NCBI RefSeq assembly: GCF_030269645.1
Contig: NZ_BSTR01000017.1
Location: forward strand, 1 to 64,000
Length of the DNA: 64,000 nt
Direction of reading: 5' to 3'
From: Actinokineospora sp. NBRC 105648
GTDB lineage: Bacteria > Actinomycetota > Actinomycetes > Mycobacteriales > Pseudonocardiaceae
Position 1 is the first letter of the stretch. Each line of letters starts with the position of its first letter. A program made the position numbers and the translations under genes. Below are positions 28,373 to 38,293 of this stretch, piece after piece. The notes beneath the pieces were generated by a model, which saw only the letters and a list, made by a program, of their open reading frames with translations, was not told the DNA's origin and did not search any database.

Positions 28373-29328
28373 CCCCGCACGCGGGTACCGCCGTCGTGCT
28401 GGTCAGCGCCGACACGGTGCCCGCGTCGGCGGTGCCCGCGCTGCGGACCGCCGAGGCGGTCTACGTCGCGGGCGGTGCCGACCCGGCGCTGGGCACCGGC
28501 CCGGTCCCCGAAGACCTGCTGGACCAGGCCGCCCGGGCGGCGGTCGTCGTGGTCACCGACGACCTCGCCGCCCCCGGCGCCACCGACCTCGTCGCCGCGG
28601 GCGCACCGGTCCACCGCACCCCCGGCACCGCGTTGCTCGAGGCCGCGCGGGTGATGGACGTGCTGCGCGCGCCCGGCGGCTGCCCGTGGGACGCCAAGCA
28701 GACCCACGAGTCGCTGCGCCAGTACCTGGTCGAGGAGAGCTACGAGCTCCTCGACGCGATCGACGACGGCGACCGGGCCGCGCTGCGCGAGGAGCTCGGC
28801 GACGTGCTGCTGCAGGTCCTCTTCCACGCCCGCGTCGCCGAGGAGGACCCGAGCGACCCGTTCGGCGTCGACGAGGTGGCGGCCGGGCTGGTCGACAAGC
28901 TGGTCAGCAGGCACCCGCACGTGTTCGCCGGGGGCGACCCCGCAGTGCGCGACGCGAGCACCCAGGAGTTCCGCTGGGAGGAGCTCAAGCAGCGGGAGAA
29001 GCGCCGGGAGTCCAGTGTGGACGGCGTGGCGATGGGCCAGCCCGCGGTGGCCCTGGCCGCCAAGCTCACCCAGCGCGCCGCTCGCGCCGGGCTGCCCGCC
29101 GAGCTGCTCCCGCACGGTGACGACCTCGGTGATCGGCTCTTCGCCCTCGCCGCCGAAGCCCGCCTGGCGGGCCGCGACCCGGAGCACGAGCTGCGCGCCG
29201 TCGCCCGCCGCTTCGCCCGGGACGTGCGGGCCGCCGAGTCAGCCGCTCGGGCGAATGGCGCGAACTCCACCCGAATGGAGCACGGCGCCTGGCTGGCCCA
29301 CTGGCCGGACCCGTCCAGTCCTCTGTAG
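28369..29328 (+). CDS. mazG: Nucleoside triphosphate pyrophosphohydrolase
   Basis: MazG hydrolyses NTPs and dNTPs, including oxidised ones, to monophosphates and pyrophosphate. The 319-residue protein has a non-catalytic N-terminal part of about 95 residues, as in mycobacterial MazG. A MazG domain follows: GGCPWDAKQTHESLRQYL, then the metal-binding EESYE and EELGDVLLQ (about 122-150). GTG 28369 overlaps the preceding stop by two bases. The mfd ... mazG order is that of M. tuberculosis Rv1020-Rv1021. Confidence 0.93.
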   Translation: MTPHAGTAVVLVSADTVPASAVPALRTAEAVYVAGGADPALGTGPVPEDLLDQAARAAVVVVTDDLAAPGATDLVAAGAPVHRTPGTALLEAARVMDVLRAPGGCPWDAKQTHESLRQYLVEESYELLDAIDDGDRAALREELGDVLLQVLFHARVAEEDPSDPFGVDEVAAGLVDKLVSRHPHVFAGGDPAVRDASTQEFRWEELKQREKRRESSVDGVAMGQPAVALAAKLTQRAARAGLPAELLPHGDDLGDRLFALAAEARLAGRDPEHELRAVARRFARDVRAAESAARANGANSTRMEHGAWLAHWPDPSSPL

Positions 29329-29500
29329 ACAGTCCGGCCAGTCGTCCGGGTCCGTTGTGCGGGCGGTCTAAGCGCGTCCGCGCGCGGCCGCGGCCCGGCC
29401 GGGCGCCGCTGTGCGGGCGGACTACGACAGTCGGCGGGTACCGCAGGCCAGGCCGGTGAAAGTGGGGGCGGGGGTCGGTGCCAGTGGCTAACTTGGCAAG

Positions 29501-32500
29501 GTGACAGACGCCTATCTCAGATTTCCCCACCTGCATGCGGACCTGATCACCTTCGTCGCCGAGGACGACGTGTGGCTGGCACCGGCCGAGGGCGGCCGGG
29601 CGTGGCGCCTCTCGGCCGACCAGGTGCCGGTGACCAACCCCCGGTTCTCCCCGGACGGCACCCGGATCGCGTGGGCCTGCACCCGCGACGTCGAGCCCGA
29701 GGTGCACGTGGCCCCGGTCGGCGGCGGTCCGAGCGACCGGCTGACCTACTGGGGCGATGTGAACACCAGCGTGGTCGGCTGGACCCCGGACGGCCGGGTG
29801 GCCGCCCGCAGCTCCACCGGCCGCTCGTCGATCCGGGCCACCTGGGCCTACGCGGTGCCGCTGGACGGCGCGCCCGCCGAGCCGCTGCCCTACGGCCCGC
29901 TCGCCTCGCTCGACCTGGCCGCCGACGGGGGCGTGCTGCTCGGCTCGGCCATCTCCCGCGAGCCCGCGTGGTGGAAGCGGTACCGGGGCGGCACCATGGG
30001 CAAGGTCTGGATCGATCCAGCCGGCGGTGGCGATTTCCACCGCATCCTGTCCGAGGTGGACGGCCACATCGTCAACCCGCTCTGGGTCGGCGACCGGGTG
30101 GCGTTCCTGTCCGACCACGAGGGGGTCGGCAACCTCTACTCCTGCCTGCCCGACGGCGCTGACGTGCGCAAGCACAGCGACCACGCGGAGTTCTACGCCC
30201 GTGGCGCCACCACCGACGGCACCCGGGTGATCTACCACCGCGCGGGCGAGATCTGGGTCCTGGACAGCCTCGAGCACGAGCCGCGCCGGGTCGAGGTGGC
30301 CCTCGGCGGGTCGCGCGGCCCGCGCCAGGTCCACCCGATCACCGCGGGCCACCACGTCGGCCACGTCGGACCGGACCGCACCGGCCGGGCGAGCGCGGTC
30401 GAGGTGCGCGGCACCGTGCACTGGGTGACCCACCGGCACGGCCCGGTCCGCGCGCTCTCGGTCGAGCCCGGCGTGCGCGCCCGGCTGCCGCAGGTGCTCG
30501 GCACCACCGGCACCGCGGTGTGGGTCACCGACGCCGACGGCGAGGACGCGCTGGAGTTCGGCCCGGTCGAGGGCCGCGAGCCCGGCGTGCGCCCGCGCCG
30601 GATCGCCACCGGCGAGCTGGGCCGGGTGCTGGAGCTGGCGGCGTCGCCGGACGGCCGCCGGGTCGCCGTGGTCACCCACGACGGCCGGCTGCTGCTGGTC
30701 GACGTCGACGACGGCGACGTGCACGAGGTGGTCAAGGTCCGCGAGATGGACCCGTCCGGGCTCACCTTCTCCCCGGACTCGCACTGGCTCGCCTGGGCGC
30801 ACCCCGGGCCCAGCCCGCTGCAGCACATCAAGATGGTCAACACCACCAGCCTGACCGTGGTGGACGTGACCCCGCTGCGCTTCGTCGACTCGGACCCGGC
30901 GTTCACCCTCGACGGCAAGCACCTGGCGTTCCTGTCCAACCGCAGCTTCGACCCGATCTACGACGTGCACGTGTTCGACCTGTCCTTCGCCAACGGCAGC
31001 AGGCCCTACCTGGTGCCGCTGGCGGCGATCACCCCGTCGCCCTTCGCACCCGTCCGCGAGGGGCGCGCCTTCGGTGAGGACAAGGACGACAAGGACGACG
31101 ACCGCGACGACGCCGACGACAAGACCCCCCGCACCACCGTCGACCTGGAGGGCATCGCCGACCGGGTGGTCGCCTTCCCGGTCCCGGCGGCCCGCTACTC
31201 GCGGCTGGTGGCGGTCAAGGGCGGGGTGCTCTGGCTGCGCGACCCGCTCACCGGCTCGCTCGGCGACGACCTCGACGACCTGGGCGCCGACCACCCGCGC
31301 TCGGTGCTCGAGCGCTACGACCTGGCCAAGCTCAAGGTGGACACGCTGGTCGACGGCCTGGACGAGGTCTGGCCCAGCGGCGACGGCCAGCGCATCGTGG
31401 TCCGCGACGGCCGCACCCTCAAGGTGCTGCCCGCCGACCGCAAGGGCGACAACGACGACAGCTCCGAGGACAACATCACCGTCGACCTGACCCGGGTCCG
31501 GGTGCGGGTCGACCCGGCCGCGGAGTGGCGGCAGTCCTTCGACGAGACCGGCAGGCTGATGCGCGACCACTTCTGGCGCGCGGACATGAACGGCGTCGAC
31601 TGGGCGGGCGTGCTCGCCCGGTACCGCCCGCTGGTCGACTCGCTGGGCTCGCACGACGAGCTGGTCGACCTGCTCTGGGAGGTGCACGGCGAGCTGGGCA
31701 CCTCGCACGCCTACGTGATGCCGCAGCGCGCGGGCGTCGACCACCGCCGCAGGCTCGGCCTGCTCGGCGCCGACCTCTCCCGCGACGCCGACGGCGTCTG
31801 GCGGATCACCGCGATCGTGCCGGGGGAGAGCTCCGACCCGCGGGCCCGCTCGCCGCTGCGCGCGCCCGGCGTCGGGGTGCGCGAGGGCGACGCGGTCGTC
31901 GCCGTGGACGGCATCACCGTCGACCCGCTGCGCGGCCCGGCGGCGCTGCTGGTGGGCACCGCGGGCTGCCCGGTCGAGTTGACCATCGAGCCCAAGGGCG
32001 GCGGCGCGACCCGCCGCGTGGTGGTCGTGCCGCTGCTCGACGACATGCCGCTGCGCTACCAGGCGTGGGTGTCCGGCCGCCGCTCCTACGTGCACACCGC
32101 CACCGACGGCAAGGTGGGCTACCTGCACGTTCCCGACATGGTCGCCAACGGCTGGGCGCAGCTGCACCGCGACCTGCGGCTGGAGATGCGCCGCGACGGC
32201 GTGGTCGTCGACCTGCGGGAGAACCGCGGCGGGCACCTGTCGCAGCTCGTCGTGGAGAAGCTCAGCAGGCGGATCGTCGGCTGGGGCCGCGCGCGCGACG
32301 GCTACTACGAGGAGACCTACCCCCTCGACGCCCCGCGCGGGCCGGTGGTCGCGGTCGCCGACGAGTTCTCCGGCTCCGACGGCGACATCGTCAACGCCGC
32401 GATCAAGGCGCTCGGCATCGGCCCGGTCGTGGGCACCCGGACCTGGGGCGGGGTGGTGGGCATCGACATGCGCTACCGGCTCGTCGACGGCACCCTGGTC

Positions 32501-32707
32501 ACCCAGCCGCGCTACGCCACCTGGATGGAGGGCGTCGGCTGGGGGATGGAGAACCACGGCGTCGACCCCGACGTCGAGGTGGTCACCCGGCCGCAGGACC
32601 ACGCGGCCGGGCGCGACCCGCAGCTCGACACCGCGATCCGGATCGCCCTGGAGCGGCTGGCGGCCAAGCCCGCGGCCACGCCGCCCGACCTCCCCCCGTT
32701 GGGCTAG
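29501..32707 (+). CDS. Tricorn-type S41 family protease
   Basis: The 1068-residue protein follows the tricorn layout: N-terminal beta-propellers of WD40/TolB type (about 1-480), an acidic, Lys/Asp-rich insertion near 527-545, a second propeller, a PDZ domain (about 760-840) and a C-terminal S41 catalytic core. The probable nucleophile is Ser959 in FSGSDGD, and the core ends with WMEGVGWGMENHGVDPD. Tricorn proteases cut peptides released by proteasomes into small fragments, and actinobacteria have proteasomes. No signal peptide is seen, so it should be cytosolic. Confidence 0.92.
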   Translation: MTDAYLRFPHLHADLITFVAEDDVWLAPAEGGRAWRLSADQVPVTNPRFSPDGTRIAWACTRDVEPEVHVAPVGGGPSDRLTYWGDVNTSVVGWTPDGRVAARSSTGRSSIRATWAYAVPLDGAPAEPLPYGPLASLDLAADGGVLLGSAISREPAWWKRYRGGTMGKVWIDPAGGGDFHRILSEVDGHIVNPLWVGDRVAFLSDHEGVGNLYSCLPDGADVRKHSDHAEFYARGATTDGTRVIYHRAGEIWVLDSLEHEPRRVEVALGGSRGPRQVHPITAGHHVGHVGPDRTGRASAVEVRGTVHWVTHRHGPVRALSVEPGVRARLPQVLGTTGTAVWVTDADGEDALEFGPVEGREPGVRPRRIATGELGRVLELAASPDGRRVAVVTHDGRLLLVDVDDGDVHEVVKVREMDPSGLTFSPDSHWLAWAHPGPSPLQHIKMVNTTSLTVVDVTPLRFVDSDPAFTLDGKHLAFLSNRSFDPIYDVHVFDLSFANGSRPYLVPLAAITPSPFAPVREGRAFGEDKDDKDDDRDDADDKTPRTTVDLEGIADRVVAFPVPAARYSRLVAVKGGVLWLRDPLTGSLGDDLDDLGADHPRSVLERYDLAKLKVDTLVDGLDEVWPSGDGQRIVVRDGRTLKVLPADRKGDNDDSSEDNITVDLTRVRVRVDPAAEWRQSFDETGRLMRDHFWRADMNGVDWAGVLARYRPLVDSLGSHDELVDLLWEVHGELGTSHAYVMPQRAGVDHRRRLGLLGADLSRDADGVWRITAIVPGESSDPRARSPLRAPGVGVREGDAVVAVDGITVDPLRGPAALLVGTAGCPVELTIEPKGGGATRRVVVVPLLDDMPLRYQAWVSGRRSYVHTATDGKVGYLHVPDMVANGWAQLHRDLRLEMRRDGVVVDLRENRGGHLSQLVVEKLSRRIVGWGRARDGYYEETYPLDAPRGPVVAVADEFSGSDGDIVNAAIKALGIGPVVGTRTWGGVVGIDMRYRLVDGTLVTQPRYATWMEGVGWGMENHGVDPDVEVVTRPQDHAAGRDPQLDTAIRIALERLAAKPAATPPDLPPLG

Positions 32708-32713
32708 CGCGTT

Positions 32714-32747
32714 CCTGCCGTGGGGGGCGCGCGTCCCCCACGGCAGG
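32714..32747 (+). terminator. Hairpin between the tricorn protease and methyltransferase genes
   Basis: A perfect 13-bp stem (CCTGCCGTGGGGG with CCCCCACGGCAGG) and an 8-base loop begin seven bases after the protease stop. The right arm contains GGCAGG, the only plausible ribosome binding site of the next gene. The hairpin could end transcription, restrict translation of the methyltransferase, or both. Confidence 0.7.
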
Positions 32748-32756
32748 ATGGCGATC

Positions 32757-33593
32757 ATGGGATTCGACACCGACACCGCCCGGATGATCGCGGCCAACGA
32801 GGCGAACTGGGACGCGCGCACCCCGATCCACCTCGCCAGCGCCTTCTACGACGTGGCCAACCGCGACCCGGAGGTGTGGTTCGCCGAGTTCGAGTGGGCC
32901 GACCTGGGGGAGCTGGCGGGCAAGGACGTCGCCCACCTGCAGTGCCACATCGGGGCCGAGACCATCGCCCTGGCCCGCCGCGGCGCCCGCGTGGTGGGCC
33001 TGGACATCTCGGCGGAGTCGGTGCGCGCCGCCCGCGAGCTCGCCGCGGCCAAGGACGTGGAGATCGACTACGTCAAGGCCGACGTGTTCGCCGCCGCCGA
33101 CGCGCTGGGCCGCGAGCGCTTCGACGTCGTCTACACCGGCAAGGGCGCCATCTGCTACCTGCCCGACCTGGACGCCTGGGCGGCCCAGGTCGCCGCGCTG
33201 CTGCGCTCGGGCGGCCAGGTGTACGTCGTGGAGTTCCACCCGCTGCTGAACGCGCTGGGCCCGACGCCGCCCGCCGACGGGAGCGAGGACCTGCTGCTGC
33301 GCCACGACTACCTCGGCGGCCGCGGCGAGGTCGAGCGGGACGCCACCCGCACCTACACCGACGGCCCCGAGCTGACCGAGGCCAAGGTGTCCTTCGAGTG
33401 GCCGCACGGGCTCGGCGAGGTGGTGAACGCGCTGGTGGGAGCCGGTCTGCGGATCGCCGGACTGCGCGAGACCGAGCAGCTGCCCTGGCCCCGCTGGTCC
33501 ACCATGACCGTTCCCGATGGCGGCTGGTTCGCGCTGCCCGCCGCGGCGCCCCGGATCCCGCTGATCTACGCCCTGCGGGCCGTGAAGCCCTGA
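32757..33593 (+). CDS. Class I SAM-dependent methyltransferase
   Basis: The 278-residue protein has the SAM-binding core: motif I-like DVAHLQCHIGAETIALARRG, an acidic VVGLDIS at the end of beta-2, EIDYVKADVF and FDVVYTGKGAICYLPDL. The N-terminal ANEANWDARTPIHL is typical of a group of actinobacterial methyltransferases whose substrate is unknown. ATG 32757 is preferred to ATG 32748 because GGCAGG then stands nine bases upstream. A hairpin buries that site. Confidence 0.82.
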   Translation: MGFDTDTARMIAANEANWDARTPIHLASAFYDVANRDPEVWFAEFEWADLGELAGKDVAHLQCHIGAETIALARRGARVVGLDISAESVRAARELAAAKDVEIDYVKADVFAAADALGRERFDVVYTGKGAICYLPDLDAWAAQVAALLRSGGQVYVVEFHPLLNALGPTPPADGSEDLLLRHDYLGGRGEVERDATRTYTDGPELTEAKVSFEWPHGLGEVVNALVGAGLRIAGLRETEQLPWPRWSTMTVPDGGWFALPAAAPRIPLIYALRAVKP

Positions 33594-33679
33594 TCGAACG
33601 GTGCCGGTCGCTGGTGCCGTGATCGTCTGCGGCCGATGGAGAAACCGGTGAGGCTGCACGTCGACCTGCCGCGGGCCGA

Positions 33680-33770
33680 GGGTTCGCCCATACCGAGTTC
33701 GGCTGGGTGCAGTCCTACGCTCGCGCTGCGTGCGCCCGCCGATCCTGTACGGCGACGTCTCCCGGCCCGG
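33680..33770 (+). pseudogene. metE: Frameshifted fragment of cobalamin-independent methionine synthase
   Basis: Starting in one frame, GFAHTEFGWVQSY matches the conserved GFxxTxxGWVQSYGSR segment of MetE. The match continues one base out of frame as SRCVRPPILYGDVSRP, the next part of the same motif. A single missing G in the GGC codon explains the shift. Only about 30 codons remain, with no similarity on either side. The rest of 33594-33963 shows nothing else. Confidence 0.72.
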
Positions 33771-33963
33771 CGAGTGGCTGCTGCGTGGGCAGCGCCGGGA
33801 GTCGGTGCTGCCGGGGTCCCTGCCGAGCGCCGCTGACCCGGGGCTGACGAGCGCTCGGCTCCCGGCGTGTTTGGCCGGCGTCCGCGCAGGTCAGCGCTTC
33901 GGGGTCGGCGGCGAAGCGTCCGGTTTGGCCGTTGTCCGCGCGGGGAACACGTAGCCTGGTTTT

Positions 33964-34788
33964 GTGGCCGCCTCCCCGACTCCTCCGCCGACCACGCTCG
34001 CCCTGCTGATGGAGCCCTCGCCCGAGCCGTCGCGCCCGCGCCGCCGCTGGGTGGGCCGGGTGCTGCTGGTCGTGGTGCTGGTCGCGCTCGGCGCCGGAGC
34101 GGTGGTGCTCTTCGAGTCCGTCGACGACAGCCCGCCCGCCGACCGCTTCGAGCGCTTCACCGTCGCCGACCTCGACGTCGAGGTCGGCGCCCTCCCGCCG
34201 GTCGGCGCGGCGGTCCCGCAGACCCGCGAGTGGGCCGACCGGCTGGCCGCGGTCACCGACATCCCGGCCCGGACGCTGGTGGCCTACCTCAACGCCGAGG
34301 CGGCGATCCGCGGCAGTCAGCCGGACTGCAAGCTGTCCTGGGTCACCCTCGCGGGCGTCGGCCGGGTCGAGTCCCACCACGGCCGCTACGGCGGCACCCG
34401 GGTGGGCGAGGACGGGCAGCTGTCCAAGCCGATCATCGGCGTCCCGCTCGACGGTTCCCCGGGTGTGCAGGCGATCCAGGACACCGACGGCGGCAGGCTC
34501 GACGGCGATCCCCGGTGGGACCGGGCGGTCGGCTCGATGCAGTTCCTCCCGGCCACCTGGGCCCGCTGGTCCCAGCGCGCCAACGGCGACGGCAGGCAGG
34601 CGGACCCGCAGAACGTCGACGACTCGGCCCTGACCGCGGCCCGCTACCTGTGCGCGATGGGCGGCGACCTGTCGACCGGCCCGGGGTGGTGGAAGGCAGT
34701 GCTGACCTACAACGAGTCCAAGAAGTACGGCCGCGACGTCTACAGCGGCGCCGACGCCTACGCCCGCAAGGCCGCGGAGATCGGCTAG
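33964..34788 (+). CDS. Membrane-anchored lytic transglycosylase, LpqU-like
   Basis: The 274-residue protein has a short cytoplasmic Pro-rich N-terminus, one membrane segment (about 29-50) and an extracellular MltB-type lytic transglycosylase domain. GVGRVESHHGRYGG contains the catalytic Glu (about residue 135), and AVGSMQFLPATWARW and AARYLCAMGGDL follow. Such enzymes cut the glycan strands of peptidoglycan. It is in the position of lpqU (Rv1022) between mazG and eno, but has a membrane segment instead of a lipobox. Its stop overlaps the convergent Imm1 gene by four bases. Confidence 0.88.
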   Translation: MAASPTPPPTTLALLMEPSPEPSRPRRRWVGRVLLVVVLVALGAGAVVLFESVDDSPPADRFERFTVADLDVEVGALPPVGAAVPQTREWADRLAAVTDIPARTLVAYLNAEAAIRGSQPDCKLSWVTLAGVGRVESHHGRYGGTRVGEDGQLSKPIIGVPLDGSPGVQAIQDTDGGRLDGDPRWDRAVGSMQFLPATWARWSQRANGDGRQADPQNVDDSALTAARYLCAMGGDLSTGPGWWKAVLTYNESKKYGRDVYSGADAYARKAAEIG

Positions 34789-35198
34789 CCCCGCCGCCAG
34801 GCGAGGCAGGTGGGGATAGCCGCGGAGTCGAGGAACTCGGCGACGGCGGTGGTCAGGTCCTTGATCGAGATGCCGGACCCGGGTGGGAACTCGTCGTCGT
34901 CGTACTCGCCGCCTGGTGATCCGGGCAGGCCGATCGGGTAGTGCTTGCCGCTGGCCATGTCTTGGTAGCTGAGGTAGCCGAAGCCGTCGTGCACAGCAGC
35001 GAAGACGTCGTGGTCGGGTAGTTGCCGAGCCTGTTCCCACAGGGGCCGTCCGAGGTGGACCAGACTGGCGAGCAGCGCACCGGGCAGGCTGATCCGGCGC
35101 ACGAAGTCGACCACATCGGCCTGGGACGTGAGCTGCACGCGGTCACCACCCTGCGAGCCGTCGGGGTGGTCGATCGCCCAGTAGGCGTCAATCGTCAT
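34785..35198 (-). CDS. Imm1-family immunity protein
   Basis: The 137-residue protein begins MTIDAYWAIDHPDG. It has the Imm1 pattern of small hydrophobic strands and the conserved HDGFGYLSYQDMASGKHYPIG and EFPPGSGISI segments. Imm1 proteins neutralise polymorphic toxins, among them DddA-like (SCP1.201) DNA deaminases. A decayed frame with a deaminase-like HVE motif lies directly upstream and its stop overlaps this start (ATGACGATTGA). ATG 35198 is preferred to ATG 35216 because it begins the family pattern. The gene looks intact although its toxin does not. Confidence 0.75.
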   Translation of the reverse strand: MTIDAYWAIDHPDGSQGGDRVQLTSQADVVDFVRRISLPGALLASLVHLGRPLWEQARQLPDHDVFAAVHDGFGYLSYQDMASGKHYPIGLPGSPGGEYDDDEFPPGSGISIKDLTTAVAEFLDSAAIPTCLAWRRG

Positions 35199-35572
35199 CG
35201 GGAGACTTCCCGACATAGGTGCGTCCTTCTCCAGAGGAGCTCGTCCAGCACCCCCTCGGCCACCATCCGGCAAGCGAACTGGATCTCGACGTGCCGGGCG
35301 AGCCTGGACACCGCCGCGCCCGCTGATGAGTCCGAACTCCTCCGCGCGGCGGTTCGCCGCGTCGAAGTACGGCCCTTGGCCGTTGACCAGGAGTACCGCA
35401 TTGCCTGCGGCGTCGTGCCACAGGCAATGCGTTCCGGCGACGATGGGCGGGGCAGCCTGACCAGCTGCTCCGCTTGCGTCGTCGTGCCGCTCGGCCCCGA
35501 GGTCGGCGCGTGATCGAGGTGCCAGACGGCGATGCCCTCAAGCAGTGCCTGGACCCGTTCGAGCGCCGGGAT
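35188..35572 (-). pseudogene. Decayed DddA-like deaminase toxin tip
   Basis: Three overlapping frames together resemble the end of small DddA-like toxins. One gives LERVQALLEGIAVWHL. A second gives HDAAGNAVLLVNGQGPYF and AANRRAEEFGL. The first frame resumes with RLARHVEIQFACRMVAEGVL, where HVE is the zinc- and proton-handling motif. The PCxxC half of the active site is absent; the DNA jumps to GRTYVGKSPDDD and a stop inside the Imm1 start. Two frameshifts and an internal deletion explain this. A short upstream frame (35603-35857) and the Imm1 gene complete the locus. Confidence 0.6.
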
Positions 35573-35602
35573 CAGTTCCCGGTCGGTCGGCGTCGGTTGA
35601 GA

Positions 35603-35857
35603 TCAGCCGCTGAGGTGGTGTTGGGCGGCGGTGGTGATGTCGTTCTGCGCCTGCTCGATGGCCGCGCCCAGGTCGGCGGCCAGGGACTGGGCCCGGCCGA
35701 TGGACTGCTGCACGGTGGCCGCGCTGGTGGTGTTGCCGAGCAGGTGGGTGACCTGGCCCAGGGCGGTGTTCAGCTCGTTGTTGATGGACTGGACCTGGCC
35801 CGCGGGCAGGCGGTCGGCGAGGTTGGCCAGTTCTTGGGCTTGGTCTTGGATGCTCAT
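35603..35857 (-). CDS. Small helical protein, possibly DUF6244-like
   Basis: The 84-residue product is entirely helical and rich in Ala, Gln and Leu (ANLADRLPAGQVQSINNEL, LAADLGAAIEQAQNDITTAA), resembling short coiled-coil proteins that accompany small toxins in actinobacteria. It lacks Cys and any signal peptide. ATG 35857 is well placed behind AGGATGAGC-like purines. It is followed on the same strand by the decayed deaminase toxin and Imm1 gene, so it probably served as the N-terminal or partner component of that toxin system. Family assignment is weak. Confidence 0.6.
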   Translation of the reverse strand: MSIQDQAQELANLADRLPAGQVQSINNELNTALGQVTHLLGNTTSAATVQQSIGRAQSLAADLGAAIEQAQNDITTAAQHHLSG

Positions 35858-35950
35858 CCTCCGGATTCTCCCGTCACAAGATCGGTTGCCGCAGACGAGG
35901 TCATCTTCGCCGACGGGGCCCGGCCCGGCCCAGGTGAATCCCCCGAATGC

Positions 35951-36337
35951 TCAGGAGTCTCGCTCGACCGCGATGCGGGCGTTCACCTCGCCGAGGGCCT
36001 CCTGGTACTCCGGGAGGGGGTTCATCGCGACGGCCATCCGCAGTTGGGTCTGCGCCTCGGTGAGCCGGGCCTGCCGCTGCAGCGTCTTGCCGAGGGCGAA
36101 CCGGGCGTAGTGGTCGGTGGGGTCGAGGTCCAGGACCCGCAGGAAGGCGGCCTCGGCGCGGCGGAGCTGGGCCGAGCCGAAGTAGGCGCGGCCCGCCAGC
36201 AGCTGCACGCTCGGGGTGTCCGGCGCGGCCTCCAGGACCGGCGCCAGGGCGGCCAGGGCGTCCAGGGGCCTGCGTTGCGCCACCAGTGACTCTGCGTGGC
36301 GGAACGCGTCGAACGCGTCAACCGGCTCCTCCGTCAT
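35951..36337 (-). CDS. Tetratricopeptide repeat protein
   Basis: The 128-residue protein is made of about three TPR units (AESLVAQRRPLDALAALAPVLEAAP, AYFGSAQLRRAEAAFLRV, ARFALGKTLQRQARLTEA split into their helices). TPRs are protein-binding scaffolds. ATG 36337 has no obvious ribosome binding site and may be leaderless; the frame extends 12 codons further. It is divergent from eno. Confidence 0.78.
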   Translation of the reverse strand: MTEEPVDAFDAFRHAESLVAQRRPLDALAALAPVLEAAPDTPSVQLLAGRAYFGSAQLRRAEAAFLRVLDLDPTDHYARFALGKTLQRQARLTEAQTQLRMAVAMNPLPEYQEALGEVNARIAVERDS

Positions 36338-36390
36338 AGTCAGATCAACATTACGCGGCGGGGCCCGGTTCATCGACCCCCTTGGTGTGA

Positions 36391-37767
<1,377 letters not shown>

Positions 37768-37771
37768 CCGC

Positions 37772-38293
37772 ATGGTCGGGCGCGGCACCGAGCGCGGTGG
37801 GCGCGGGCGGCGGGACACCGCCGCCCGGCGGCCCGAACGCGTGCGGCGCACGCGCCCGGCCGCGGCCACCCCGCGCGACGAGCCGCGCCCGGCCGCCCGG
37901 CGCAAGCGGGGGCCGGTCCTGGGCCTGTCCACCACCCGCCGGGCCGCGATCTTCGCGACGGTGGTGTGCGCGCTGGCGCTGAGCGTGGCGGTCCCCCTGC
38001 GCACGTACCTGTCCCAGCGCGACGACGTGGAGCTCCAGGAGCACCGGCAGGCGGAGTTACGCGCCCAGGTCGACGAGCTGACCCGGCGCAAGGAGCAGCT
38101 GGCCGACCCGGAGCAGGTGCGGATCGAGGCGCGCGAGAGACTGCGCTACGTGATGCCAGGAGAAACGCCGTACATGGTCCAGCTCCCGTCGGACACCGGC
38201 GGCCCCGGCGCGGGCCAGCCGCCGACCCAGTCGATCCCGCAGCAGGCCTGGTACCAGAGCCTGTGGGACTCGGTGTCCGGGGCGCGCGGCTGA
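37772..38293 (+). CDS. FtsB/DivIC-type septum formation initiator
   Basis: The 173-residue bitopic protein has a very basic cytoplasmic N-terminus (1-56), a membrane segment (about 57-77) and an extracellular coiled coil (about 80-112, YLSQRDDVELQEHRQAELRA) followed by RIEARERLRYVMPGETPY. FtsB-type proteins bridge FtsL and FtsQ in the divisome. ATG 37772 is four bases after the eno stop and the stop overlaps the next start (TGATG), so the three genes form one unit. Confidence 0.88.
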   Translation: MVGRGTERGGRGRRDTAARRPERVRRTRPAAATPRDEPRPAARRKRGPVLGLSTTRRAAIFATVVCALALSVAVPLRTYLSQRDDVELQEHRQAELRAQVDELTRRKEQLADPEQVRIEARERLRYVMPGETPYMVQLPSDTGGPGAGQPPTQSIPQQAWYQSLWDSVSGARG

